Assembly: GCA_000585075.1 (NCBI GenBank)
Contig: JEMY01000005.1
Location: 1-40,701 of the forward strand
Source: Candidatus Accumulibacter regalis
GTDB taxonomy: Bacteria > Pseudomonadota > Gammaproteobacteria > Burkholderiales > Rhodocyclaceae
Reading direction: 5' to 3'
Length of the DNA: 40,701 nucleotides
Shown here: one piece after another, positions 15,997 through 24,505 of the stretch
Layout: every line of letters starts with the position of its first letter
Numbering within the stretch: the stretch's first letter is position 1
Position numbers and translations under genes: made by a program
Notes under the pieces: generated by a model
Databases searched by the model: none
The model's input: the letters and a program-made list of their open reading frames with translations, nothing else
What the model was told of the DNA's origin: nothing

Positions 15997-16402
15997 CCAT
16001 GAGCGGTCAGCGAAATCCGGCGCGACGTCCCTCGTCGAGTGCCCGGGCGGAATGACGAAACCTACCCTGGCAAGCTGCCGTCGCGTTCGCGTAGGAATTG
16101 GTACGGACAGACATCCTGTCGTTCCAAACACCCAATTCGGGCCTCCATAGGTGCCACCGCCGCCCAGGCACCGGCAGGCACTGAAAACGACCCCGCCGGG
16201 GCGGGCTGTCAGCTTCCTGCGGCAGCGATTTCACGACTCGCGACGACTGGAACGTGGGGAATACCGCCAAGCTGGCCATGAATCCGCCGTCCTTACCCGG
16301 CCCGGAGACGACGTGATGCCGATGCGCGACGCCAAGCGTACGAATGTCCTCATCGGCGGCAACGACAGCGCTCAGTTCGATCCCACGTCATCGTGCGAGC
16401 TC
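15997..16402. other. Intergenic stretch without a supported gene
   Basis: About 400 bases between the ISAs1 element and the glycine-rich lipoprotein gene. Open frames on both strands lack starts, domains and consistent codon use. No repeat or hairpin stands out. Confidence 0.5.
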
Positions 16403-16729
16403 CTACTTGCGTGTGTCGGGATCGTCAGGGTCGTGGATGACGCCACCGGAACCTACGCCCGCACCCACGCTGGCGCCACCGACACGGGTGCCGACGCCGA
16501 CACCTGCACCGCCCGTGACCCGTCCTGCCTGGTTGACACCGACACCCACGCCGACCGGACCATGGCCTGCCGATACGCCGGCATTCACCCCGCCGCTGCC
16601 GACCCCGAGACCGATACCGACACCTGGCACGACCGGGATAGTGATACCGAGTCCGGCGGAACGGCAACTGGCCAGAAACATCGTCAGGCAGACGACTGCG
16701 CACAGACGAGAGATGGCAAGGATATTCAT
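16403..16729 (-). CDS. Small glycine/valine-rich lipoprotein
   Basis: ATG 16729 is preceded by GGAGG about eleven bases upstream. The 108-residue product has a lipoprotein signal (CAVVCLTMFLASC, lipobox LASC) and a mature part almost entirely made of Gly, Val and Ala in a short-period pattern (VGVGVGVNQAG, GAGVGVGTRVGG), ending DPDDPDTRK. Low-complexity glycine-rich lipoproteins of this kind are common in betaproteobacteria and have no settled function. The opposite strand also reads open because of the repeat; signal peptide and ribosome site favour the minus strand. Confidence 0.7.
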   Translation of the reverse strand: MNILAISRLCAVVCLTMFLASCRSAGLGITIPVVPGVGIGLGVGSGGVNAGVSAGHGPVGVGVGVNQAGRVTGGAGVGVGTRVGGASVGAGVGSGGVIHDPDDPDTRK

Positions 16730-16942
16730 CGCGGGTTTTTCCTCCAGGCCATCAGCGTGTGGCCCCTGGCTTGCGTGGCGCCATGCCCATGAAGTTCCGC
16801 GCGCCCGATGGTGCGCCACAACAATGCCGACCGGGGTGGCCGATGATCGTGCGCGATTACTACACTCCGCGTTCGGCCACGGCGTAGCGCCCCGCAGATC
16901 GCTGCCAGTGGCGATACCGGCGACTTCAGCTACGGCCTCAAC

Positions 16943-17203
16943 GCTCACGAAAACGGACCCTTTTTTGCTCACGAAAATTGACCCACCGTTGGCGCGCGCC
17001 AACACCCAGCTTTTCGCCTCGGAGCGGGGTCAAGGGCGGGCTGCGGTTTTTGCAGCCCGGCGCAGCGTACCCTTGACGCCGTGTAGAGGCGAGTACGCTC
17101 GGGAATGGCTGTGTGCGCGGCATTTTCGTGCGCACAGCCATGACGACTAGGCGGGTCCGGTTTTGTGAGCAAAAGTGGGTCCATTCCCGAGAGCGTCAAG
17201 GGC
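16943..17203. repeat. Strongly structured non-coding repeat element (MITE-like)
   Basis: An 18-bp unit occurs three times: GCTCACGAAAACGGACCC (16943-16960), GCTCACGAAAATTGACCC (16967-16984) and inverted at 17153-17170 (complement GCTCACAAAACCGGACCC). The outer ~30 bp form an imperfect inverted repeat, 16955-16984 against 17153-17182. Inside are GGGCTGC/GCAGCCC (17038-17044, 17052-17058), GTCAAGGG/CCCTTGAC (17029-17036, 17070-17077) and CTCGGGAATGG/CCATTCCCGAG (17098-17108, 17181-17191). No gene is inside. Direct plus inverted terminal copies recall the multiple end repeats of IS21-type elements. Confidence 0.7.
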
Positions 17204-17590
17204 TACGGCGCAAGTATGCGCCATTGAGTTCGGCCCTGCGGGTATCACGGCCAGGTACCGGCGCAATTCCACGGACTCCTTGCGGAGGCCCGGTCATTCG
17301 ACCGATCGAAAAGCAGGGCCGTCGGGCGGCAATCAACGGATCGGAAAGCAGCCACACGGCTCTACTGGTAATGGCCGACAGCAGCTCTTGGCTCATGGTA
17401 AGGCAAAGCGGGATTGGCACGAATCCGACCTTGATTCCCGACCGTCCGGCATGGCCGAGTAGCCGAAATCTCGCTCTCGCTCCTGAATGTCGGCTGTCCG
17501 TGATGCTGCTAACCGTCGCGTCGTTGATGACAGTCACAGCGCCACGATCGTTGCTAGCGGCCACGGTAGCCATACGCCCGATTGCTTGCC
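17204..17590. other. Intergenic stretch without a supported gene
   Basis: About 390 bases downstream of the 17591-18790 gene. A 125-codon minus-strand frame (17196-17573) has no recognisable domain, no clear ribosome site and overlaps the structured repeat; I leave it uncalled. Confidence 0.4.
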
Positions 17591-18790
17591 CTACTTCCCG
17601 GCGGCGTCGATCTCGCCCTTCCCTTTGGCCGCCGTCTCTGCTCGCAACCTTCCCAGTGCCTGCTCGATTGCCGGATACATCTTGGCAGCCGTCCGACTCG
17701 TCGTCCGAACCTCCTGGCAGGTGTCGAGAGCCATCTCGAGCAGCGACCCAGCATCCCCTTTGGCGCCGAATCCGATGAGGCTCAACTGGCCAAGTGCCGT
17801 CAAGGTCATCACGCGCCCCAGCGGGTACCGCGCCCAGTGCGCGTAGGCGACCGCGCGATAGAGGACGTCCTCGGCTTCATCGAAACGCTTCTCGTCCATC
17901 AGTTGATGCGCACTGTCATATTCCTCGGTGGCCCGATCGGTGCAGTAATTGCGCAGCGGCTCGGGAGGCAGAAACTCGGGCGGCAAAGACAACGCGCGAT
18001 CTACCGGCGGCGCATGCGGTTCGCGCGCCATCGCGGCCAACTTCGCCTGCACTTCCTCCCAACCGTCGTCGCCTTGCCGAAGCAGACGATGAGGAAAGTC
18101 GTCGAGCGATCCCGCTATCGACACGGGCACCTGGCGCCTGGCGCCGGTGAGCAATGCCGCATCCTTCAACGCGGCGAAGGGATCCTCCTGTTCGATGACC
18201 ACCAGCGTCGACGTCTGCTTGCCCGCCGCACGGATCAGTTCCAATTCCTTGAGCACGCCCGAAGTGAAGCCGAGGAAGTGGATGACGATCATGCCCGCGT
18301 TGCGGACCAGTAAAGCTGCCAGCGATTCCCAGTCCTCGTCTGCCAGGACGAATGCCGGCAGCGGTCCACTTTGTCCCGCTGGGTTCTGGATACCGACCAC
18401 AGGCAAAGAGGGTTCAACCGCCGCCTGGAGGCTCCGCTGCATGTAGTTGTCGAACTGCCCGGTGAGGGTCACCACCTGCGGCAGTCCGTACGGGTCGTTG
18501 CGCGCGCCATAGACGCGTGGACCGAGGCCAAAATTGCGCAGGTAAAGGCAGAACGGCGTCTGTCTGAGCACGGCTTCCCCGACGATCTCGGCCGCGCGTT
18601 GATGCGGTTTTTCCTTGAAGAACAAACGCAGTGAATCGAGCGCCAGTAGCCGGGACTCTGAAAGCTGCGCTCCCGTCCTGCCGGCGCGCGGCGGATAGTC
18701 CGGGTAAGACATGTTCATCAGTTCCAGCAGCGTGCCGTCCACCACGGGTGGCAGATAGCCCATGAACGGGGGAAGATCGCTGCCGTTCAT
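17591..18790 (-). CDS. Unrecognised protein with Rossmann-like (TIR/SLOG-like?) N-terminal region and TPR-like C-terminus
   Basis: 399 residues. After about 75 residues comes FCLYLRNFGLGPRVYG, then alternating hydrophobic strands (QVVTLTGQFDNYMQ, SLPVVGIQNPAG, PAFVLADEDWESLAALLVRNAGMIVIHFLGFTSGVLKELELI split over several strands and helices, STLVVIEQ). The W...L..A.MIVIHF...S....EL spacing recalls TIR or SLOG nucleotide-handling folds, but key residues cannot be assigned. Residues about 300-390 (EEYDSAHQLMDEKRFDEAEDVLYRA) look like TPR helices. No ribosome site is striking. It sits inside the cargo between the lipoprotein and the transfer genes; a defence or stress sensor role is speculative. 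Confidence 0.8.
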   Translation of the reverse strand: MNGSDLPPFMGYLPPVVDGTLLELMNMSYPDYPPRAGRTGAQLSESRLLALDSLRLFFKEKPHQRAAEIVGEAVLRQTPFCLYLRNFGLGPRVYGARNDPYGLPQVVTLTGQFDNYMQRSLQAAVEPSLPVVGIQNPAGQSGPLPAFVLADEDWESLAALLVRNAGMIVIHFLGFTSGVLKELELIRAAGKQTSTLVVIEQEDPFAALKDAALLTGARRQVPVSIAGSLDDFPHRLLRQGDDGWEEVQAKLAAMAREPHAPPVDRALSLPPEFLPPEPLRNYCTDRATEEYDSAHQLMDEKRFDEAEDVLYRAVAYAHWARYPLGRVMTLTALGQLSLIGFGAKGDAGSLLEMALDTCQEVRTTSRTAAKMYPAIEQALGRLRAETAAKGKGEIDAAGK

Positions 18791-19161
18791 ATCAAGCGCC
18801 GGCGAGACGCGAAGTCGCCGGCTTGGACTGCACGCCCGAAGCCAATTGCGAGCATCTCAGCTGTTTCATGTTGCACACGCCTGCCGACACCTTGTGGAGG
18901 CAGTCGGGCGAAACCGCCTGTGCCGAGAGGTGTGGGCGGCCACCGCATGGCCGAGCTCGGCAGGCCCTCCTGGCAGAGGTTGCGCCGAATGGTGGCGGCG
19001 CCAGTAGGTAGTTGCTGTTCTTTTCTCATCAAGTGAGAAGCATAGGACATTTGGCGCTGCGTCAAAACGTGTTGCTGGGGCACGACAGGAACCGTCAATC
19101 ACGCCCCCTGCTGCGACCCGTACGGCCCTGACAACGCTGACCTGTCCCTCAGGCAATCGCC
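18791..19161. other. Intergenic stretch between cargo and transfer genes
   Basis: About 370 bases. It marks the right junction between accessory cargo and the TraD/DUF4400 genes. An 87-codon minus-strand frame (from 19050) lacks domain or start support. No IS end or duplication could be recognised. Confidence 0.45.
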
Positions 19162-19779
19162 TCAAAGCCGCTTCTGCAAATTGCTCACCCATAGCCACAG
19201 GGCGTACGAGATCGCGACGATCAACAAGGGTGGCAGCAGCGAGTGCATCGGCAACGGCACGATCATCCAGACGACAAGCACTACCAGAACGGCCCACAGC
19301 ACGCGCACCCCGAGGCTGTGTCGGATCGGGCTCTGGGCCACGAAGGAATACTTCCGGATTTCCCGCACGAGCTGGCCGTCGCTGTAGGCCGCCATCACCA
19401 AGGGAATGCCTGGTACCAGCCATCCCATCAACACTTGCAGGCGGTAGGCGACCAGGCCGATCCACAACCAGGTCGCGACGATCCGGCCCTGCGCCCAAGC
19501 GCTGAGATCGGAACTTCCAAAGGGTCCCTGTCCTGTCGATTGAGCGCCGACGATGAAGCTGCGAAAATCCGACGCCAGCGATTTTTCCAGATCGGCCAGG
19601 GTACGACCGTAGACAGCGCTCTCGCCCTTGCCAGCAATCGCGTAGACCTCCGCCCGTTCGGCGATCCAGGCATTGCGGATCACCGTCGGCGGAATGAACG
19701 CCCAGGTGGCCGCCATGAGCAGAAACAGCGCGACGGCAATGAAGGTACTCCAGGCGTTGTCGGTGCGCGCAGGCCTCAT
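19162..19779 (-). CDS. DUF4400/TIGR03747-type conjugation membrane protein
   Basis: 205 residues with about four membrane segments: FIAVALFLLMAATWAFI near the N-terminus, IVATWLWIGLVAYRLQVLMGW, VLWAVLVVLVVWMIVPL and LLPPLLIVAISYALWLW at the C-terminus. A central YSDGQLVREIRKY is typical of the integrating-conjugative-element membrane proteins found beside TraD. Its start overlaps the TraD stop by four bases (ATGA), so it is translationally coupled to the coupling protein. It presumably works with TraD at the inner membrane. Confidence 0.85.
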   Translation of the reverse strand: MRPARTDNAWSTFIAVALFLLMAATWAFIPPTVIRNAWIAERAEVYAIAGKGESAVYGRTLADLEKSLASDFRSFIVGAQSTGQGPFGSSDLSAWAQGRIVATWLWIGLVAYRLQVLMGWLVPGIPLVMAAYSDGQLVREIRKYSFVAQSPIRHSLGVRVLWAVLVVLVVWMIVPLPMHSLLPPLLIVAISYALWLWVSNLQKRL

Positions 19780-21593
19780 GGCTGCGTCAGCAGGATGGGA
19801 AACCGCCCCTTGAGCGTCCGGCCGCCCGAAAGTCGGGCGATGAAATGCAGCGGCGGCAGTTCACCCAGCATCGCCGCCGGAAAAAATTCCGCCTCCGCCT
19901 CCATGATCTGTTCTTGGTAGGACGCGGTGTATTCGTCCTGCACGTGGCTATCGACGTTGTGCCCGTAGCGCAGGGCCATCGAACGCACCTTGATCTGCGG
20001 CATGCCTTCGGCCAGGTATTTTTGCGTTTCGGAATCCAGAACGCGCAGGGCGATCTTGTTGTTGGTGTTGGCGAGCACCTGGCGGGCCTTGTTTTCGTCG
20101 CCGAGTCGGCTGGCAAAGTCGGCAAAGGTCTGGGTGGCGATAGTCACCCGAAAATCCGCGCCGCCGCCCTTGTTCATGAGTTGTATGGCCGGCTGGTTGA
20201 GGACCTCGGCAGCTTCGTCGATGAAGAGATTGACCGGCGTCAGCGAATCGATGCCGTAGTTGTAGCGGTCGCCCGCCACGGCGGCGAGATCGGCCAGGAG
20301 GATCGAACCGATGGCGCTGCCCACCGTCGAGTCGGCCAGCGAATCCAGACCAATGTAGACCACCTTGTTGCCGTGAATGATCTTCGACATGTCGGTCACC
20401 AGCCGCTCGTGGCCCGGCTCGAAGTCCGGTGACAGGAGCGCCTGCAGGGGGTCACTGGTGAGCATCGAGAGGATCGGGATCAGCGACGCCACCATTTTCT
20501 GGAAGTGCTCGCGATTGTGCTCGTAGGTCGAGATCAAGCCGTCGAGATCCACGGACTGCGCTTCATGGATGGCGATCTCCCGATAGAAGGCAATGTAGGC
20601 TTCCAGCAGCCGATCCTTGTAGCGCCGGATATGGGACCCGGCGCGGCTTTCCCAGTCCTTCACCTGCCGGGTGAAATGAACTTTCAAGGCCCGCTGCAAG
20701 AGGCTCTCGGGTCCGCCTTCGACGTACCGTCGCAACTGCACCAGATTCGGCCGATGGCCGGTGGCGATCATGCCGTTGGTGATGTCGTTGAGCACTTTCC
20801 AGCCGAAGGCCGTGAACGGGTCGGCGCCGGTTTCCGAGGGGATCAACGCCGCCACTCGACTGGCCAGCTCGGTCTTTCGGTTCCAGTTACGCAAGGGATC
20901 GATGCACGCCGACCGGTCGGGATGCGCCGGATGGAAATACACGAAGCGCTCCCCTACCCCGCTGGCGTCACACGCGACGCGGGCATTTCTGGCGAGCGCG
21001 TGATCACCCTTCGGATCGATGATGATCACCGTCTCGCCCCGGAAAATTGCCTGGGCGATGAGCAGATCGAACAGGCGCGTCTTGCCGACACGGGTCGTGC
21101 CGACGATCAGGGTGTGCCCGACCAGGTGGGCGAGTTCCGAATAGAGATCGTTTTCGGGAGCGAGGCCGTGGACCCAGTAGGCGCCCTCGGTCTGCTGGGC
21201 GGCTTTGCCAAGCGTCCTGACGACGCCGAGTGAAATCAGGGTGTGCAGCTTGCTCGCCTCGATGTCGGTCCAGGGAAACCCGGTTCCCAGCCAGAGCGCC
21301 TGCCGTTGAGCGGCCTGGAGGGCCTTCTTTTCGAGTTCCCCGAGATCAATGAACGCCTTGCCGAACGAGCGCAGACGCGAGGCATCGAGCAGCCGCTGGT
21401 AAGCCTGGTAACCGCGGCAGGCCGCGGCCAGAGCACATCCGACGGCGAGCAGTGCTGAAAACTGGGAGAACAACGGAACCGCCCAGGAGAAGGCGATGAT
21501 CAGGGCCGACGCGAGCGCCCAGACCAGCGCCATTTTGGCTTCAAAATTGGGGCGCCACGGGATCTCGAAGTCGTAGGGCGAGGAGACGGTCAT
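19776..21593 (-). CDS. traD: TraD-like type IV coupling protein (SXT/TOL type)
   Basis: ATG 21593 has GGAG about seven bases upstream; a longer frame to 21764 is rejected. The 605-residue protein has two N-terminal membrane helices (MALVWALASALIIAFSWAV, SALLAVGCALAAACRGY), Walker A IVGTTRVGKTRLFD, TVIIIDPKGDHAL, Walker B NLFIDEAAEVLNQP, and the late TIATQTFADFASRLGD motif. This VirD4/TraD ATPase carries relaxosome-bound DNA to the secretion channel. Its stop overlaps the DUF4400 gene, and its start overlaps the stop of a small upstream frame (TGATG). Complete and undamaged. Confidence 0.95.
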   Translation of the reverse strand: MTVSSPYDFEIPWRPNFEAKMALVWALASALIIAFSWAVPLFSQFSALLAVGCALAAACRGYQAYQRLLDASRLRSFGKAFIDLGELEKKALQAAQRQALWLGTGFPWTDIEASKLHTLISLGVVRTLGKAAQQTEGAYWVHGLAPENDLYSELAHLVGHTLIVGTTRVGKTRLFDLLIAQAIFRGETVIIIDPKGDHALARNARVACDASGVGERFVYFHPAHPDRSACIDPLRNWNRKTELASRVAALIPSETGADPFTAFGWKVLNDITNGMIATGHRPNLVQLRRYVEGGPESLLQRALKVHFTRQVKDWESRAGSHIRRYKDRLLEAYIAFYREIAIHEAQSVDLDGLISTYEHNREHFQKMVASLIPILSMLTSDPLQALLSPDFEPGHERLVTDMSKIIHGNKVVYIGLDSLADSTVGSAIGSILLADLAAVAGDRYNYGIDSLTPVNLFIDEAAEVLNQPAIQLMNKGGGADFRVTIATQTFADFASRLGDENKARQVLANTNNKIALRVLDSETQKYLAEGMPQIKVRSMALRYGHNVDSHVQDEYTASYQEQIMEAEAEFFPAAMLGELPPLHFIARLSGGRTLKGRFPILLTQP

Positions 21594-21868
21594 CACACGC
21601 TCCTCGACGATGGCGCCGACGGATGGCCGGCACGCTTTCTTCTGTCGCGCGTTTGGGCGTGTGCCGTGACCCGCTTCGCAGGATCGAACGTCTGGTCTGG
21701 CTGGATCGTCGACGCTGCGAAGGCGATGGACTGATCCAGGTCGGGCCAGCGATCGGCGTCGCACTCATCCCTGAGAAGCAGCGGCTCAGGGAACTGGCCG
21801 CCCGATCCTGTGCGCATCATTGCACGGTGATCAATGACCGGCGTCTTCATCGGAGGCTGACGGCGCAT
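21593..21868 (-). CDS. Small protein coupled to traD (uncertain)
   Basis: A 91-codon frame from ATG 21868 (or 85 codons from 21850) whose TGA overlaps the traD ATG as TGATG. The product is hydrophilic and charged (GGQFPEPLLLRDECDADRWPD) with a basic C-terminus. No domain recognised and no clear Shine-Dalgarno sequence. The stop-start overlap and position between two transfer genes are the only support. Confidence 0.45.
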   Translation of the reverse strand: MRRQPPMKTPVIDHRAMMRTGSGGQFPEPLLLRDECDADRWPDLDQSIAFAASTIQPDQTFDPAKRVTAHAQTRDRRKRAGHPSAPSSRSV

Positions 21869-21882
21869 GATGCTAACCGGCG

Positions 21883-22299
21883 TCAGCGCCCAGCCGCCGC
21901 GCCGGCATCGTTCGCCTGGAAAAGCAGGTGCATGACGGCAACGCCGGCCCAGATCGCGACCGGCCATTCGGCCGCTGGAATCCAGATCGTGAGCACCAGC
22001 AGCCCCTCGATTCCAATCGACAGCAGGGCAAGAGCGCCGGCAAACCGACGATCGAAGATCCCGCCGTGTCTGGACACGGCGAGAATGAATCCCACCCAGA
22101 CCACGGCGCTGAGGACGGCTACGTCCAGCGACCGGCCCCTGACGAGCTGTTCCGTCAGGCCGCCAAGAAGTGTCGCGCCCATGGCCAGCCAGACGAAAGC
22201 TGCCGAGTCCGGCATCGATTTCCAGTCACCACGAAGACTCAAGAGGCGCCAGCAATGCGACGCCAGTGATGTGATCAGTCCGGTTTGTTCGTTGCGCAT
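21883..22299 (-). CDS. Small integral membrane protein of the transfer block
   Basis: 138 residues; ATG 22299 is preceded by GGAGGAG, an excellent ribosome site. Three to four hydrophobic helices are visible (AAFVWLAMGATLLGGL, VAVLSAVVWVGFILAV, ALALLSIGIEGLLVLTIWI, WPVAIWAGVAVMHLLF). It is the most upstream gene of the traD run and faces the replication origin. No family recognised; a role in transfer or mating-pair interplay is inferred from position. Confidence 0.75.
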   Translation of the reverse strand: MRNEQTGLITSLASHCWRLLSLRGDWKSMPDSAAFVWLAMGATLLGGLTEQLVRGRSLDVAVLSAVVWVGFILAVSRHGGIFDRRFAGALALLSIGIEGLLVLTIWIPAAEWPVAIWAGVAVMHLLFQANDAGAAAGR

Positions 22300-22482
22300 G
22301 TTCTTCTCCTCCGTAATGAGCGCCCTGCAACGTCCCGCTCCACCGAGAGCGGCGCCGATCGAGACGCTATCCAGAACGATTCTACGGATGGCTGAAAAAA
22401 TGCAAGTCCCCGAGAAGCGTCCTTTCGAGCCGCTTTTCGGAAAAAGTTATCCCCAGAAATCGCCCCCCAGAGAAGTTATCCA

Positions 22483-22618
22483 CGTGAAACCTGTCTCAAA
22501 CGCCATTCGCCGCAAACCCAGGCTACAAGGGGCTTCCAGAGGAGGGGAAAAGTTATCCACGTGAAACCTGTCTCAGTTAACGTGAAACCTGTCTCATAAC
22601 GACGTGAAACCTGTCTCA
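22483..22618 (+). repeat. Four identical 16-bp RepA iterons
   Basis: CGTGAAACCTGTCTCA occurs exactly at 22483-22498, 22560-22575, 22581-22596 and 22603-22618, all in the same orientation. The last three are spaced 21 and 22 bases apart (two helical turns); the first is set 77 bases away. TTATCCAC runs directly into iterons 1 and 2 (22476-22484 and 22553-22561), so DnaA-box and iteron overlap there. Confidence 0.95.
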
Positions 22619-22664
22619 CGACCTCGGCTACAGGCCTTGCGTGGCAAGGCTTTGAGGGGGGTCT

Positions 22665-22703
22665 ACAAGTAGTTAACAAGTAAATTCAAGTAATTTACAA
22701 GTA
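22665..22703 (+). repeat. AT-rich phased repeats (A/T)CAAGTA
   Basis: Four units start at 22665, 22676, 22686 and 22697, i.e. 11, 10 and 11 bases apart, all on one helix face. They sit in the only AT-rich tract of the origin, between the iterons and the DnaA box at 22719-22727. Likely the DNA-unwinding element. Confidence 0.8.
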
Positions 22704-22730
22704 AAGGGCGCTCGCGCCTGTGGATAACTA

Positions 22731-23221
22731 CGTGGCGCCGCGCCGTTCGAGCCGCAGAAGGACCCTCGCGCCGAGTGACGTGCAGCGGAATCGAGCTCGA
22801 AAAGGGCAAGAAAAGCGAAAAGCGGCCTGCCAAGAGAAAAACCAAGGTCGTGGCAATCAGGCGGGGATGGCCAGATCGGCACCTCACCGCGACAGGGTTT
22901 TGCAGGGTGTGAAACGGTCACCGTGCAGCGTGCTGCCTGAGAAGCCTTCACGCCACCACCGCGCAAGACTCGCTGCGCGTATGACCCACGAGCGGCAAAC
23001 GATCAGCGTCAGCGTCCATCACACGCACCGTCACCACCCGGAATCTCGACTGTGGATTTCGAATCGTCCGATTCCACAGCGATACAGGCTGCCGCGCCCC
23101 GTAGCTCCGCGGCCTATAGCCCTTCGCGATCTGACGCCTTCCCGCTCCTTGCATCCGAAAAGCCACTTTTCTGGACGCTTTTCGCCTGCACCGAGCAACG
23201 GCAGGGTGCAACAGTGACGGC
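22731..23221. other. Leader between origin and repA
   Basis: About 490 bases with no supported gene. A hairpin-forming sequence CTGTG...GAATC/GATTC...CACAG lies at 23050-23079 and may regulate repA expression. The repA promoter should be here, but I cannot point to convincing -35/-10 boxes. Confidence 0.45.
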
Positions 23222-24196
23222 ATGCGAACCAACCCCCAATCCCCCCTTCTCGCGATTCCATCACGGCGGCCCCACGTTCCGTCCGGCATCCCGGGATGCG
23301 GCATTCCCGTGACCAGGGTCGCGCGCGCCGACAAGCTGATGTCGATCGCTTCCGAAATCAGCGATGTCGAGGTCGATGCGGAGTCGCTCGCTTTCATGGG
23401 CCAGGCGCTGGTTCAGACCACCTTGCCGCACACCGACCCCGGCGTGTCATCCTTCGAGCGGACGAGCGGTGCCGTGTCTCTTTCGATTATCGCCGACCCG
23501 AAAATCGGCCTGCCCTTCGGCACGGTTCCCCGGCTTGTTCTGGCATGGATCTGCACCGAAGCCGTAAAGACGAAGTGCCCGCAGCTGGACCTCGGAAGAA
23601 GCCAGAAAGAGTTCCTGCACAAACTCGGCATGCGAACCGATGGCCGCGATGGGCAGCGGCTCCGCGAGCAGTCCATGAAGCTGTTTTCTTCGGTGCTATC
23701 GATCGTCTTTCAAAAACAGGGGCGGTTTTGTCTGCAAAGCATGGCGATCGCCGACGAGGCTTTTTTCTTCTGGGATCCCGAACGGCCTGACGACCAGAGG
23801 CGCTGGAAGAGCACCCTCAAGCTATCGGGGGCGTTCTTTCGCAACATCACCGAGTCGCCGGTGCCAATCGACATGCGTGTGCTGCACGCGCTCTCCCAGT
23901 CGCCGCTGGCGATGGACATCTACTCCTGGCTGGTCTACCGCATCTTTGTCCTGCGCGTCACCCGTCACTCCAGTGCCCTCATCCCCTGGCAGTCGTTGAA
24001 GCGGCAATTCGGCGCCGACTACAGCGATACCCCGCGCGGCTTGCTGGACTTCAAGAAGCGCTTTCTCCAGCGGCTGGAGGAAACCTTGCTGTTCTACCCG
24101 GAGGCCGACGTCACGGCCGAGAAACCGGGGCTCCTGGTGGCGGCCAGTCGCCTGCATATTCGCCATACCGGCGGGGCTCGGTTGTCTTCGCTGTAG
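23222..24196 (+). CDS. repA: RepA-type plasmid replication initiator
   Basis: 324 residues from ATG 23222 (ATG 23341, MSIASEISD, is an alternative). Family landmarks: LAFMGQALVQTTLPHTDPG, IGLPFGTVPRLVLAWICTEAV, a winged-helix core, and the C-terminal SPLAMDIYSWLVYRIF with a following LKRQFGADY. These match the RepA_C plasmid initiator family (PF04796). It would bind the four iterons about 600-740 bases upstream and recruit DnaA and helicase to the AT-rich tract. It is transcribed away from the origin, opposite to the transfer genes. Complete. Confidence 0.93.
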   Translation: MRTNPQSPLLAIPSRRPHVPSGIPGCGIPVTRVARADKLMSIASEISDVEVDAESLAFMGQALVQTTLPHTDPGVSSFERTSGAVSLSIIADPKIGLPFGTVPRLVLAWICTEAVKTKCPQLDLGRSQKEFLHKLGMRTDGRDGQRLREQSMKLFSSVLSIVFQKQGRFCLQSMAIADEAFFFWDPERPDDQRRWKSTLKLSGAFFRNITESPVPIDMRVLHALSQSPLAMDIYSWLVYRIFVLRVTRHSSALIPWQSLKRQFGADYSDTPRGLLDFKKRFLQRLEETLLFYPEADVTAEKPGLLVAASRLHIRHTGGARLSSL

Positions 24197-24505
24197 GCCT
24201 GATCATTCGGCACCCTTTCGATCGAAACACCCTTCTTCGGCGCGCGCTGCTGCGAGCCATTCCAGTCGCCCGGGCAATCGGAAAGATTGGCGATGGGAGA
24301 ACCTGGCAGGGCTCCAGCCTCACGGAGCAACACGTCTTGACGACGCTCTGTCGCCCACTACAATCGTCATGCGTGGCACCCACTCCGCGCCGGCATTCGA
24401 TGCGGTCTGCGGCGAGCACAAGAACGAACCGATAGACGGGGTGATTCCAGTGCGGCTGATCAACGCCATGCGTTGCACAACCAAGGTGACAAGGACTCAA
24501 GGGCG

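Larger units (their letters stand above)
22440..22730. other. oriV: Plasmid replication origin (oriV)
   Basis: Contains, in order: a weak DnaA-like TTATCCCC (22447-22454), four iterons (22483-22618), an AT-rich tract with phased repeats (22665-22703) and a perfect inverted DnaA box TGTGGATAA (22719-22727). The repA gene follows at 23222. This is the standard make-up of an iteron-controlled theta origin: RepA binds the iterons, DnaA joins, and the AT-rich tract melts. Confidence 0.88.

Noticed and set aside
16344-17150. 268-codon plus-strand frame rich in Pro and Thr
   Set aside because: It is the mirror of the glycine-rich lipoprotein gene and then runs through the structured repeat; no start signal.
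17196-17573. 125-codon minus-strand frame
   Set aside because: No domain or ribosome site, and it overlaps the structured repeat; not enough support to call a gene.
22483-22618. Iterons as a centromere (parS) array
   Set aside because: No ParA or ParB gene is present, while repA, DnaA boxes and an AT-rich tract make oriV the better explanation.
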